DNA of 64,000 bases, taken from the NCBI GenBank assembly GCA_046328525.1, contig JAXLWK010000009.1, positions 206,499 through 270,498 on the forward strand. The letters run 5' to 3'. Position 1 is the stretch's first letter. Every line of letters starts with the position of its first letter. A program made the translations under genes and the position numbers. Positions 1-8,139 of the stretch are shown here, in pieces. This DNA is from JBDHWG01 sp046328525. GTDB lineage: Bacteria; Chloroflexota; Anaerolineae; Epilineales; JAHCIE01. The notes under the pieces were generated by a model. It was given only the letters and a program-made list of their open reading frames with translations, searched no databases and had not been told where the DNA came from.

Positions 1-18
1 TGGCGGATCGTTCAGTAA

Positions 19-183
19 TCAGGCTTCGGCGGGCGCGGACGCGCGGGTCTTCAGCAGCAGCAGACCGACGACAGCGGCGTCGAACAGCATGGCGAGCATG
101 GCGTTCAGATGGTTGAGGCCGCCCCACCACGCCATCAGCATGATGGACGAGACGGTGGCCGAGGCCAGCAGCCAGGCGACTCC
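19..183 (-). pseudogene. C-terminal fragment of an unidentified membrane protein
   Basis: Read on the minus strand this stretch gives about 40 residues after an ATG at 141-139, with a hydrophobic segment near the C-terminus (LFDAAVVGLLLLK) and a TGA stop at 21-19. The frame is closed upstream by a stop at 186-184, and the sequence beyond about 180 no longer looks coding. I read it as the tail of a membrane protein whose front was lost by rearrangement. No family was recognised; it could also be a chance open frame. Confidence 0.3.
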
Positions 184-324
184 TCAGATTATCGTTCAGA
201 CGGACAGGTGAGACCATTCTACCGCTGTTTTCGCCGCGTGACGTAAAAACCCCGTAACCGCCTGTGGGGCTTTCGCCACGCGTGAAACTTTTCGCCTGCC
301 TTCGTCGTGGTAGTACGTAGAAAC

Positions 325-376
325 CCGACCTGCCGCCGGGCACAGGCTTTGCTTGTCTGCCCGTGGCCCAGGTCGG
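325..376 (+). other. Nested inverted repeat in the leader of the C39-like gene
   Basis: Outer arms CCGACCTG (325-332) and CAGGTCGG (369-376) enclose inner arms CGGGCA (337-342) and TGCCCG (358-363). The structure ends about 31 bases before the start codon at 408. It may be a folded 5' leader or the remains of a terminator; no U-tract follows. Bases 184-324 hold nothing else recognisable. Confidence 0.4.
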
Positions 377-407
377 CTGAGTTGTTTGACGCCTAGAAAG
401 GAAGACT

Positions 408-1523
408 ATGAGACGAGCACACGCAGTACGCCTGCTGGGCGTTGTGGTGGGCCTTCTGGTATTGGCGCTGGCGGTCCTGCCGACGTGGGCGAACCCCGCC
501 GACGACGACAGCATGCCGAAGGGCATCACGCCCAGGCCCGCGCCGGCGGCCTACTCCCTCGGTCAGCTTAAGCATAGTGTTCAGACCCTCAACAACTGCG
601 GCCCGGCGTCCGTCGTGGCCGTGTTGGACTATTACGGCTTCGATATCTCCCAGGGTGAAGCGCGCCAGGTGCTGCGCCCCTACGCCGATAGCCGCGGCAT
701 GGGCTGGCAGGTGATTGCGCCATATGTTGCCAAGTTCGGGCTAGAGACGAAGCCGCGCATCAACGGCAACGACGACATCGTTAAGGCCCTCGTGGCGAAC
801 GACATCCCCGTCATCGTGCTCCAGAACGTGAGCGAGAGCTACCGCGTCGGCCACTACCGTGTCGTCCAGGGTTACGACGACCGCGCTGGCGTGTTCTACG
901 TGGACGACTCGCTGCTCGGCTCTAACCTCGCCATTCCCTACGCGAGCTTCGACGCCCGATGGGATAGCCTGACTTACAGTTGGAACCGCTACATCCCGAT
1001 CTATCGCCCGGACCAGGCGCCCCTTGTGGCCGCCATCCTCGGCCCCGACTTTACCGATGTCGGCATGTATAGCCGCGTCCTGCCAGAGCTACAGGCCGCC
1101 GTCAAGGACAACCCCAGCGACCGCATGGCATGGAGCCGGCTGGTCGAGGCGCTGGCCGGGGCAGAGCGCTACCAGGAGGCGCTGACGGCGCTCGACAATT
1201 CCCCGACCATGGCGCGCGGCTTCGGCGGCTTCGGCGACCGGGGCTTCAGCGCTGCGCCCAACTCCTCGCTGCGCCTCAAGCTCCTCAATAAGGTGGGACG
1301 CTACCAGGAAGCGCTCGACGGCGCGGAAGCGGCGCTGGCGCGGAGCAGCGGCGGGGGGCAGGGCTTTGGCGGCTCCGGCACGGCCAGCCTCTGGCTGCAG
1401 AAGGCCGAGGCGCTGCGCGGCCTGGGGCAGACCGACGATGCGCGCGCCGCGTACCAGCAAGCCCTCAAGCTCGACAAGTCCCTGGTCGAAGCATCCGAAC
1501 GCCTCGCCTCGCTCGACAGGTAG
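408..1523 (+). CDS. Secreted C39-like cysteine peptidase domain protein with TPR-like tail
   Basis: 371 residues. An N-terminal signal peptide (hydrophobic residues about 9-27) predicts export. Residues about 50-200 carry the papain-fold signature of C39-like peptidases: NNCGPAS with catalytic Cys64, then GHYRVVQGYDD with His149, and a downstream Asp near 166-167. Residues about 215-371 form TPR-like helical repeats ending in an LxxAEALRxLGQxDxARAAYQQAL unit. The start follows an AAAGGAAG ribosome site. Stand-alone C39-like domains outside ABC exporters are usually uncharacterised peptidases or peptide-binding proteins. The substrate is unknown; the TPR half suggests a protein partner at the cell surface. 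The di-heme cytochrome gene follows 37 bases downstream. Confidence 0.8.
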   Translation: MRRAHAVRLLGVVVGLLVLALAVLPTWANPADDDSMPKGITPRPAPAAYSLGQLKHSVQTLNNCGPASVVAVLDYYGFDISQGEARQVLRPYADSRGMGWQVIAPYVAKFGLETKPRINGNDDIVKALVANDIPVIVLQNVSESYRVGHYRVVQGYDDRAGVFYVDDSLLGSNLAIPYASFDARWDSLTYSWNRYIPIYRPDQAPLVAAILGPDFTDVGMYSRVLPELQAAVKDNPSDRMAWSRLVEALAGAERYQEALTALDNSPTMARGFGGFGDRGFSAAPNSSLRLKLLNKVGRYQEALDGAEAALARSSGGGQGFGGSGTASLWLQKAEALRGLGQTDDARAAYQQALKLDKSLVEASERLASLDR

Positions 1524-1560
1524 TGGACACCAACGATCACAGACTCACAGGAGATTGGCT

Positions 1561-2364
1561 TTGAGCGACGGACAGGCGGCAACACCAGGACGGTCGTGGG
1601 GTTGTCTCATCAGTGGATTGGTAGGCCTGGTGATTGGCGGATTGATTGTGTTGATCGGAACCGTGTTCGTGGGGATGCCCCTGGCCCTCGGCCACCGCAA
1701 CGACCTGCCGCTCGAGCGGCTGTACGGTGACGTGGCGGTCAGTATCGCGTCGCGGTCGGCGGCGGATTTGCAGAATCCCGTGGCGTCCAACCCGCGGGCG
1801 CTGGAGACGGGCCGCAACGCCTACACCGGCTCGTGCGCGGTGTGTCACGGCGCGAACGGCGACGGCAAGGGGACCTTCGGCGCCGGCCTCTATCCACCCG
1901 CGTCAGACCTCCGCGCCCACGACACGCAGGAGAAGACCGACGGCCAGCTATTCTGGATCATCAAGAACGGCCTGAGCTTCGCCGGCATGCCCGGCTTCGG
2001 CGACAAGTACGACGACCAGACGATATGGGCGATGGTAGCGTATACGCGCGCGCTTGGCGGTGGAAATGCCCCGCCCGCGGCCCAGGTCCCGCCGCCGACG
2101 ACGGAGCAGCTCGCCGTCGCTAACCCGGCCGGCGACACCGTGGGACGCGGGGCAGCGGTCTACTTCGGCCAGGGCTGCTATCTGTGCCACGGCGCTATAG
2201 GTAACGCACCGGGCAACCTGGCGCTGCGCAACAGCCGCGAGGCGCAGGATGCCGTGCGGCAGGGCCGCCGCGGCATGCCCCACTACGGCCAGGACTACAT
2301 CACCGACGCCCAGCTCAACGACGTGGTCGCCTACATCAACACCTTCGCCGGCCAGCGCCGGTAG
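1561..2364 (+). CDS. Membrane-anchored di-heme cytochrome c
   Basis: 267 residues from a TTG start at 1561, chosen because AGGAGA lies 7 bases upstream; the longer open frame runs back into the previous gene. One membrane anchor spans residues about 15-40. Two class I cytochrome c domains follow: CAVCH at 92-96 with likely axial Met143 (AGMPGFG), and CYLCH at 206-210 with likely axial Met239 (RRGMPHYG). It should sit on the outer face of the membrane and pass electrons between a quinol-oxidising complex and an oxidase or other acceptor. A strong terminator follows. The specific partner cannot be told from this window. Confidence 0.9.
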   Translation: MSDGQAATPGRSWGCLISGLVGLVIGGLIVLIGTVFVGMPLALGHRNDLPLERLYGDVAVSIASRSAADLQNPVASNPRALETGRNAYTGSCAVCHGANGDGKGTFGAGLYPPASDLRAHDTQEKTDGQLFWIIKNGLSFAGMPGFGDKYDDQTIWAMVAYTRALGGGNAPPAAQVPPPTTEQLAVANPAGDTVGRGAAVYFGQGCYLCHGAIGNAPGNLALRNSREAQDAVRQGRRGMPHYGQDYITDAQLNDVVAYINTFAGQRR

Positions 2365-2413
2365 TCGTCTGTCAAAGTTGAGTTGAGCGTTATGTAGTGA
2401 CGACTTCAGTTGG

Positions 2414-2447
2414 AAGCCCTGCCGCAAGCTCACGGCAGGGCTTTTCC
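2414..2447 (+). terminator. Rho-independent terminator after the cytochrome c gene
   Basis: Perfect 11-bp stem (2414-2424 with 2433-2443), 8-base loop CAAGCTCA, and a run of four T at 2442-2445. It lies 50 bases past the stop of the cytochrome gene. Confidence 0.8.
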
Positions 2448-2562
2448 TGTTGCGAACACCGCGAAAGGCATGAACAGGAGCGCTGCGATGTTCATTTGCG
2501 CGATAGACAATCACCCGAATTGCCGATGACCAGCGAGGCGGATTCACGTATTATTTGATAGG

Positions 2563-2663
2563 GGGCGGGTTTCAAACCCGCCCTTACCACCAAACCCGCC
2601 CTTACCACCAAACTCGTCCCTACCACCAAACCCGCCCTTACCACCAAACTCGTCCCTACCACC
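2563..2663. repeat. Palindrome followed by five 18-bp tandem repeats
   Basis: A near-perfect palindrome GGGCGGGTTT-C-AAACCCGCCC (2563-2583) runs into five head-to-tail 18-bp units of AAAC(C/T)CG(C/T)CC(C/T)TACCACC at 2574-2591, 2592-2609, 2610-2627, 2628-2645 and 2646-2663. Units 1, 2 and 4 are one variant and units 3 and 5 another. There are no unique spacers, so it is not a CRISPR array. It lies just before the NTF2-GNAT gene. Confidence 0.9.
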
Positions 2664-2688
2664 AAACAGACACGAAGGACAACTCTCC

Positions 2689-3927
2689 ATGCTAGAGAAA
2701 ACCGAAACGAGCATCGCCCAGGCGTTTGTCGCAGCCGTTGTGGACCGAGCCAGGCTGGAGCAGGTGGTCACGCAAGATGTCGGGATGCGCGTCTACGGCG
2801 CAGAGGAAAACGCCGTGATGCGGCCACTCGACCGTGTCCGCGCCTATCTCGAAGCCGCGTGGCCTACCGAGCCGAATCTGCGGGCCGAGGTCCTGAGCAG
2901 CCCCAGCGCCGGCGACCTGCTAAGCGCCGAGTTCCGCGTCCAGTACCACCGCGCGGGGCGCTACGTCGAGGAGAATTGCGCCGCCTTCCTGCGGCTGCGA
3001 GACGGCCGCGTCCACACGATTGACCTCTATCGCACCGCTCTCTGGCCGAGCGCGCACCGCGGCGAGTGGATCGCGCCGGCGACGCTGACGGACGACGAGA
3101 TCGCGCACCTGTTTGAGGAGGCGTTCTATAGCTGGGACCCGCGCGACCGCATCAGCCCCAACGCCAGCTTTCGGGGCAACCTTCACGGCGGCTACGGCGG
3201 CTCCTACGACCCGCACCCCGGCAGCAACTGGGTCGGCGGGTTCCACTGGCCGGCCGAGGTCGCCGACGAAAAGATCGCGGCCATGATCGAGCATTTTCGG
3301 TCGCATGGCGCCGGCTTCACATGGTTCGTCGCCCCGTTCGACGAGCCGCAAGACCTGGCGGAGCGCCTGGAGCGGCATGGGCTGCTGTTGGCCGGCGACC
3401 AGATCGCCATGGCCCGCGTGGGGCTAACGCCCGACGACATCCCCACCAACCCGGCTGTCGCGCTAGAGGTCGTTGACGGCAGCTCGGAGGACGCCCTGGA
3501 AGCCGTGTTGCAGATCACGGCGCAGGGCTTCAACTGGACCGACGAGCAGGTTGCCCACCGCCGCCCGGACTTCTACGAGCGCTTCCGCGACCCGAAGGAG
3601 ACGCAGCGCCGCACGGTCTACCTGGCCCGCCTGAGTGGGCGTCCCGTCGGTCAGGCCCAGGTCATCTACCAGCCCGGCATCGCCTATCTGGGCGGCGCGT
3701 CCACCCTACCGGGGGCGCGCAACCAGCGCGTGTACTCGACGCTCCTGGCGCAGCGGCTCCAGGATGCCCACGCGCGGGGCTATCACATCGCCGCCATCCA
3801 CGCCGAGCCAATGAGCCGCCGCGTCGTCGAGAAGTACCGCTTCAAGTCCTACGGCCGCTACCTGATGTACGGGTGGATGCCCGAACCCGACGCCGAGGTC
3901 ATTCGCAGCCTGGTGCCGCAGGATTGA
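2689..3927 (+). CDS. NTF2-like / GNAT N-acetyltransferase fusion protein
   Basis: 412 residues. Residues about 1-125 resemble a SnoaL/NTF2-like fold (helix, then a beta-sheet ending in VHTIDLYRTALW). After a linker with a Gly/Tyr/His-rich patch (about 165-185), residues about 255-400 look like a GNAT acyltransferase, with an acetyl-CoA loop region around LPGARNQRVYSTLLAQRL and a C-terminal EKYRFKSYGRYLMYGW strand. It probably transfers an acyl group to an unknown amine; the NTF2-like part may bind the substrate. The stop overlaps a possible start of the next gene (TGATG), suggesting coupling with the MFS exporter. Confidence 0.65.
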   Translation: MLEKTETSIAQAFVAAVVDRARLEQVVTQDVGMRVYGAEENAVMRPLDRVRAYLEAAWPTEPNLRAEVLSSPSAGDLLSAEFRVQYHRAGRYVEENCAAFLRLRDGRVHTIDLYRTALWPSAHRGEWIAPATLTDDEIAHLFEEAFYSWDPRDRISPNASFRGNLHGGYGGSYDPHPGSNWVGGFHWPAEVADEKIAAMIEHFRSHGAGFTWFVAPFDEPQDLAERLERHGLLLAGDQIAMARVGLTPDDIPTNPAVALEVVDGSSEDALEAVLQITAQGFNWTDEQVAHRRPDFYERFRDPKETQRRTVYLARLSGRPVGQAQVIYQPGIAYLGGASTLPGARNQRVYSTLLAQRLQDAHARGYHIAAIHAEPMSRRVVEKYRFKSYGRYLMYGWMPEPDAEVIRSLVPQD

Positions 3928-3944
3928 TGCGACAGGATTCGCTC

Positions 3945-5321
3945 ATGCCTGAGACCCCGCCCCACGGCTTCCGCACCTTCGTTATCATCTGGGTCACCCA
4001 GTCCATCTCCGCCCTCGGCAGCAGCCTGACCTTCTTCGCGCTCACGATCTGGATCACAGTCACCCTCTACCCCCTGCCGGAGCAGAAGGCGGAGCTGGCG
4101 TTCGCCCTGTCCGCTATCGGCCTCGCCTTCGGCGTCCCGGTCGTTTTCGCCGCCCCCGTCGCGGGCGCGTGGGCTGACCGCCACGACCGCAAGCGCACGA
4201 TGCTGGTCGTGGACTTCCTCAGTGGGGCGCTGAGCCTCAGCCTGGCCGCGCTCGTCCTCAGCGGCAGCCTTCAGCTCTGGCCGGTGCTAGTCATCACGGC
4301 CCTGTTCGCCGTCCTGGGCGCGTTTCACATGGCCGCCTTCGACACGTCTTATGTCATGCTCGTCCCACCGAAGCACCTGCCCCGCGCCAACGGCATGATG
4401 CAGACGACGTGGTCCCTGGCGAGCATCGTCGCGCCGGCCATCGCCGCCACCATCATCGCCCTGCCGTCGCTGGCGCGGCAAGGCGTCCTCCCGCTCCCGC
4501 CCCTGACCGCGCTGCCCGACGGCACAGCCCTGGTCCTGTTCATTGACGCCGCCACGTTCTTTCTGGCCGGACTCGTGCTGCCGTTCCTCAACGTCCCGTC
4601 GCCGCGCCCGGCGGATCAGAGCGAGCGCACCGGCGCAGCGTCGCGCCTATGGTCCGACGTGGCCCTGGGTTGGCGCTACATCTGGCAGCGGCGGCCGCTG
4701 CTGTGGCTGCTGGGGACGTTCACCCTGGTCAACCTCTTGTTCGCACCGGCCGGGGTCCTGACGCCGCTGCTGCTCAAGTTCAACCTCGCGCCGAGCTGGA
4801 TGGCGCTGGGCCTGTCCTACGAGGCGTCGCTGGCGCTGGTCAACTCGGCTGGCGGCATCGGCGGGTTCATCGGCGGCCTCCTCATCAGCACGTGGGGCGG
4901 CCTCAAGACGCGCCGCATCTACGGCGTCCTCGTGCCCATTGTCGTGAGCGCCATCGGCGTCATGGTGTTCGGCCTCACCTCCTACGTCTATGTCGCGGCG
5001 GCGATGGTGATCGTGCGCAGCATGATGACCCCGCTCATGAATTCCCACTCCCAGAGCATCTGGCAGACGCAGACGCCGCCGGAGCTACAAGGGCGCGTCT
5101 TTGCCGTGCGTCGGCTCATCGCTCAGTTCACCTGGCCGCTCGGCACCGCCCTGGCCGGTTTCATCGGCGGCGCGTTTGACATCAGCGTCGTCATCACCCT
5201 ATCGGGCGCAATCGTGCTCGTCTTCACTGTGGCGCAGTTCTTCAACCCCGCGCTTCTGCGCGTGGAGGACAAAGCCTGGCTCGACCGCATGGCGGCGTCC
5301 GTCGCCGACGCGCGATCCTAG
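3945..5321 (+). CDS. Major facilitator superfamily exporter, DHA3-like
   Basis: 458 residues from ATG 3945, with AGGA 8 bases upstream; ATG 3927, overlapping the previous stop, is an alternative. About 12 hydrophobic segments are visible. The loop between helices 2 and 3 carries the MFS signature GAWADRHDRKRTML. The two internal halves and the VPPKHLPRANGMMQ segment resemble the DHA3 group of macrolide or siderophore exporters. It should be an inner-membrane proton-coupled efflux pump; the substrate is not predictable. A decayed TetR regulator directly downstream suggests that it was once under local repression. The acyltransferase upstream may form a resistance-like pair with it. Confidence 0.85.
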   Translation: MPETPPHGFRTFVIIWVTQSISALGSSLTFFALTIWITVTLYPLPEQKAELAFALSAIGLAFGVPVVFAAPVAGAWADRHDRKRTMLVVDFLSGALSLSLAALVLSGSLQLWPVLVITALFAVLGAFHMAAFDTSYVMLVPPKHLPRANGMMQTTWSLASIVAPAIAATIIALPSLARQGVLPLPPLTALPDGTALVLFIDAATFFLAGLVLPFLNVPSPRPADQSERTGAASRLWSDVALGWRYIWQRRPLLWLLGTFTLVNLLFAPAGVLTPLLLKFNLAPSWMALGLSYEASLALVNSAGGIGGFIGGLLISTWGGLKTRRIYGVLVPIVVSAIGVMVFGLTSYVYVAAAMVIVRSMMTPLMNSHSQSIWQTQTPPELQGRVFAVRRLIAQFTWPLGTALAGFIGGAFDISVVITLSGAIVLVFTVAQFFNPALLRVEDKAWLDRMAASVADARS

Positions 5322-5362
5322 GCCGCCGCCAGCCCAGTCAACTCGGCGCTCACCCATCGCCG

Positions 5363-5434
5363 CTAACGGACGACACGGACGTTGAACATCGGCGTGCCGA
5401 CGACGCCCCAGAGCCGCACCCAAATGCCGTCGTA
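5363..5434 (-). pseudogene. Possible C-terminal gene scrap abutting the TetR remnant
   Basis: Minus-strand reading gives GIWVRLWGVVGTPMFNVRVV before a TAG stop at 5365-5363, with the frame continuing upstream into sequence that is TetR-coding on the other strand. The beta-rich pattern looks protein-like, but no family is recognised. It may be the scar of a deletion joining two gene ends. Confidence 0.25.
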
Positions 5435-5698
5435 GATTTCCCGTCCCCCGACCACCCCGGCCACCAGGTCGCCTTCGCGCACAAGCAAGCGGTGCGAGCG
5501 CGGTTCGGCGAGATGGCCGCCGCCGCCGGCGCCAGCGCGCCCAATATTCTCGCCGGGCAGCTTCTCATGCTGATGGATGGCGCGTTCATGTCAGTCCGGG
5601 TGTTCGGCGCCGACAGCCCACGCGGCGTAGCGCGCGGCGCAGCGGCGCTCATTCAAGCGCAGCTTGCTCCCGCCGACGCTGAGGCGTCTCTCCGCTAA
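5429..5698 (+). pseudogene. TetR-family regulator, C-terminal remnant
   Basis: The plus-strand frame from about 5429 to the stop at 5698 reads as the ligand-binding end of a TetR/AcrR regulator: FPSPDHPGHQVAFAHKQAV, then an ILAGQLLMLMDGAFMSVRVF helix and an ALIQAQL helix. The N-terminal helix-turn-helix is absent; the frame runs open into the MFS stop without homology or a start. TetR regulators often lie beside the pump they control, so this is probably the lost repressor of the MFS gene. It should not bind DNA in this form. Confidence 0.65.
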
Positions 5699-5859
5699 CG
5701 TTTCCCCGTTCCCCGCGCCGTGTCACGCACCACGGGTAGGCTCCGCAAGGGAAGCCTGCCCGTGTCTTCGTCTGTCCAGACTCATCTCAAGATGAGACAC
5801 GCGGCGGAACGGCATGTAGATTCCAACTTGAGACCCGACGGGTGTCGCCCTGCCGCGAC

Positions 5860-7056
5860 CTAACCGCCGGTTGGTGTCTCCGTCGGCGTCGCCGTCGCGG
5901 TGGCCGTCGGGGTCGCCGTCTCTGTCGCGGCAGCCGTCGCCGTCGGGGTCGCCGTCTCTGTCGCGGCAGCCGTCGCCGTCGGGGTCGCCGTCTCTGTCGC
6001 GGCAGCCGTCGCCGTCGGGGTCGCCGTCTCTGTCGCGGCAGCTGTCGCCGTCGGGGTCGCCGTCTCTGTCGCGGCAGCCGTCGCCGTGGGCGTCGCTGTC
6101 GGCGTGTGAGTGGTGGCCGCCGTCGCCGTCGCGGTAGAGGTCCCCGTCGCCGCCGCAGTCGGCGTGCCGGTCACGGTCGCCGTGCCCGTCGGCGAGGGGC
6201 CGGGGGTCACAGTTCCGGTCGGCGTGCCGGTGCACAGCGGCGGCGGCGTCGGAATAGGCAGCATCCCGGAGAACGTGTTGTTGCCCTCGTTCGGCTCGGC
6301 CAGGTCGTTGTTGCTGTCCACGACGATGGTCACCGGCTGGCCCACCGGCACGAACTGGTTGGTGATAATGTAGGCGGCGCTGCCAGCAGCCAGCCCGGTC
6401 AACGTGGCGAACGGCGCCCCGTTGAAGGAGATGGTGAACGGCCCGGCGTCGGAACGGCCGACGTTGGCAATGGTGACGTAGAGCAGCAAATTCCCATACG
6501 CATTGACACACCCACCGCTGTAGCCCTGCATTTCAACCCTGACGCTGGAAATGGTCAGGTCCGGCCCATTCCAATCCACTGCCTTTTCGATGAGGGGCAG
6601 ATAGAGAGTGTGATTTCCGCCGAAGTGTTGAGTAGCCGTCGGCGTCGGCGTCGCCGTCGTGGGTAGGGGAACGACGGTGACGACACCTGTTGGGGTCGCC
6701 GTGGCGGTCGGTGTCCCGTGAGTCGGCGTGACCGTCACGGTGGCCGTGTCGGTAGCCGACGTGATGGTCGTCGCGGTGCCGGTTGGTGTCCCGGTCGCCT
6801 CGGCGGTCGCGGCCGTCGCCGTCGGCGTGGTCGTGGCAGCGGCGACCGTCGCGGTCCCTGTCCCGGTCGCCTCGGCCGTGGCGGCCGTGGCCGTTGGCGT
6901 GGTCGTGGTCGTGCCCGTCTCGGACGAGACGCCCTGGCGGCTGCCCGTCTCCGCCTGGGCGTCCGCCGTCGGCCCGCTCCATGCCGCCAGGGCGCCGCTC
7001 GCGCCCGCCGCCAGGAGTAGACCGACCAGAGCGAGGGCGGCAATCCTTCTTCGCAT
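5860..7056 (-). CDS. Secreted CARDB-domain surface protein with Thr/Ala/Pro-rich repeats
   Basis: 398 residues. A signal peptide occupies residues 1-24. A Thr-rich stalk (about 45-142) leads to LYLPLI, a motif common in Chloroflexota exported proteins, then a CARDB (cell-adhesion-related) beta-sandwich at about 164-264 (GPDLTISSVRV ... LAEPNEGNNTFS). The tail is Pro/Thr-rich and ends in repeats of the 12-residue unit TATPTATAAATE. The start is preceded by a near-perfect GGAGG. It is probably anchored or glycosylated at the surface with an adhesive or scaffold role. It has no wall-sorting motif that I can see. Confidence 0.8.
   Translation of the reverse strand: MRRRIAALALVGLLLAAGASGALAAWSGPTADAQAETGSRQGVSSETGTTTTTPTATAATAEATGTGTATVAAATTTPTATAATAEATGTPTGTATTITSATDTATVTVTPTHGTPTATATPTGVVTVVPLPTTATPTPTATQHFGGNHTLYLPLIEKAVDWNGPDLTISSVRVEMQGYSGGCVNAYGNLLLYVTIANVGRSDAGPFTISFNGAPFATLTGLAAGSAAYIITNQFVPVGQPVTIVVDSNNDLAEPNEGNNTFSGMLPIPTPPPLCTGTPTGTVTPGPSPTGTATVTGTPTAAATGTSTATATAATTHTPTATPTATAAATETATPTATAAATETATPTATAAATETATPTATAAATETATPTATAAATETATPTATATATPTETPTGG
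5911..6090. repeat. 36-bp tandem repeat inside the CARDB protein gene
   Basis: Five contiguous 36-bp units at 5911-5946, 5947-5982, 5983-6018, 6019-6054 and 6055-6090, nearly identical (single base changes in units 4 and 5). Each unit codes for 12 residues, so copy-number change keeps the reading frame. It is not a CRISPR array: there are no spacers. Confidence 0.95.
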
Positions 7057-7275
7057 ACATCCTCCTTGTCTGATGGTAAGCGCCGATCAGGCTCAGACTG
7101 CTCGCCCTGTGCGCCCCGTCGTGTGCTGCAATGTCCATGCCACCGCCACCCGCACGGCCGCTCATCGCGCCGCCTTCCCCACCGCGCCGAGATGGCGTAC
7201 AATAGCAGTGGGGCCGCTGCGGGCGCTTCACCCGGCGCCCAACGTGACCGCACGAGTCTATGTTGGGGAGAGACG

Positions 7276-8139
7276 ATGAGCGAGCTAGAGCATGTACTGA
7301 GCGTGGGGGCAAAACTAGGCGAAGGGCCTCTCTGGGACCCGACCGACGGCGTGTTGTACTTCGTGGACATCGAGGGCGATTGTTACCACCGCTACACCCC
7401 CGCGACGGGTGGGCACGAGCGGGTGGACGTCGGCCTGCCTATCGGCGCGATGGGGCTGCGCCGCGTAGGCGGCCTCGTCCTGGCGACCCGCGACGGCTTC
7501 GCGTTCTGGGACCCCGCCGCGCGCCGTCTGACGCCCATCGCCGATCCTGAGGCGCATAAGCCACACGCGCGCTTCAACGATGGCGCGGTGGATGGGCAGG
7601 GGCGATTCTGGGCGGGCACGATGGGTGACGGCGACCACAGCTGCCTGTATCGGCTGGATGCGGACCTCAGCGTCCACGTGATGGAGACAGGCATCGGCAC
7701 GTCCAACGGCATTGGCTGGAGCCCGGATCGCCGAACCATGTACTATACCGACTCGCCACGCCAGGTCATCTACGCCTACGATTTCGACGCGGAGAGTGGC
7801 GGGCTGAGCCATCGGCGCGCGTTTGTGGACTCGACGGGCGAGTGGGGCTTTCCGGATGGGCTGGCCGTGGATAGCGAGGGATTCGTGTGGAGCGCGCGGT
7901 GGGAGGGCTGGAAGATCACGCGCTACGATCCCCAGGGCCGGGTCGAGCGCGAGATCCGGCTGCCCGTCGAGCGCGTCACGAGCTGCGCGTTCGGCGGCCC
8001 CAACCTCGACGAGCTGTACATCACGACGGCCTGGACCAGCCTCGACGACACGGGACGCGCGCAGCAGCCACTGGCCGGCGACCTCTTCCGGCTGCGGGTG
8101 GGCATCAAGGGCCAACCCGCGTCGCGCTTCGCCGGCTAG
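7276..8139 (+). CDS. SMP-30/gluconolactonase-family protein
   Basis: 287 residues from ATG 7276, preceded by GGGGAGAG; a longer frame upstream lacks homology. It has the six-bladed propeller signature of SMP-30/LRE lactonases: GEGPLWD near residue 16 (metal-ligand Glu), FNDGAVDGQGRFWAGTMGD with Asn and Asp ligands near residue 100, SNGIGWSPD near 145, and FPDGLAVDSEGFVWSA near 195. The family hydrolyses sugar lactones (gluconolactone, arabinonolactone) in the cytoplasm using one divalent metal. The stop abuts the glycosyltransferase start, so the two are translated together. The true sugar substrate is unknown. Confidence 0.88.
   Translation: MSELEHVLSVGAKLGEGPLWDPTDGVLYFVDIEGDCYHRYTPATGGHERVDVGLPIGAMGLRRVGGLVLATRDGFAFWDPAARRLTPIADPEAHKPHARFNDGAVDGQGRFWAGTMGDGDHSCLYRLDADLSVHVMETGIGTSNGIGWSPDRRTMYYTDSPRQVIYAYDFDAESGGLSHRRAFVDSTGEWGFPDGLAVDSEGFVWSARWEGWKITRYDPQGRVEREIRLPVERVTSCAFGGPNLDELYITTAWTSLDDTGRAQQPLAGDLFRLRVGIKGQPASRFAG

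Noticed and set aside
2574..2663. Possible CRISPR array or iteron origin
   Set aside because: 18-bp units without spacers; no replication protein or cas gene nearby.
5911..6090. Possible CRISPR array
   Set aside because: Units are contiguous with no spacers and are in frame inside a coding sequence.
5842..6666. Plus-strand frames rich in Arg-Gly or Ser-Pro repeats
   Set aside because: They are antisense readings of the 36-bp repeats and Thr-rich stalk of the CARDB protein, which has a signal peptide and a strong ribosome site.
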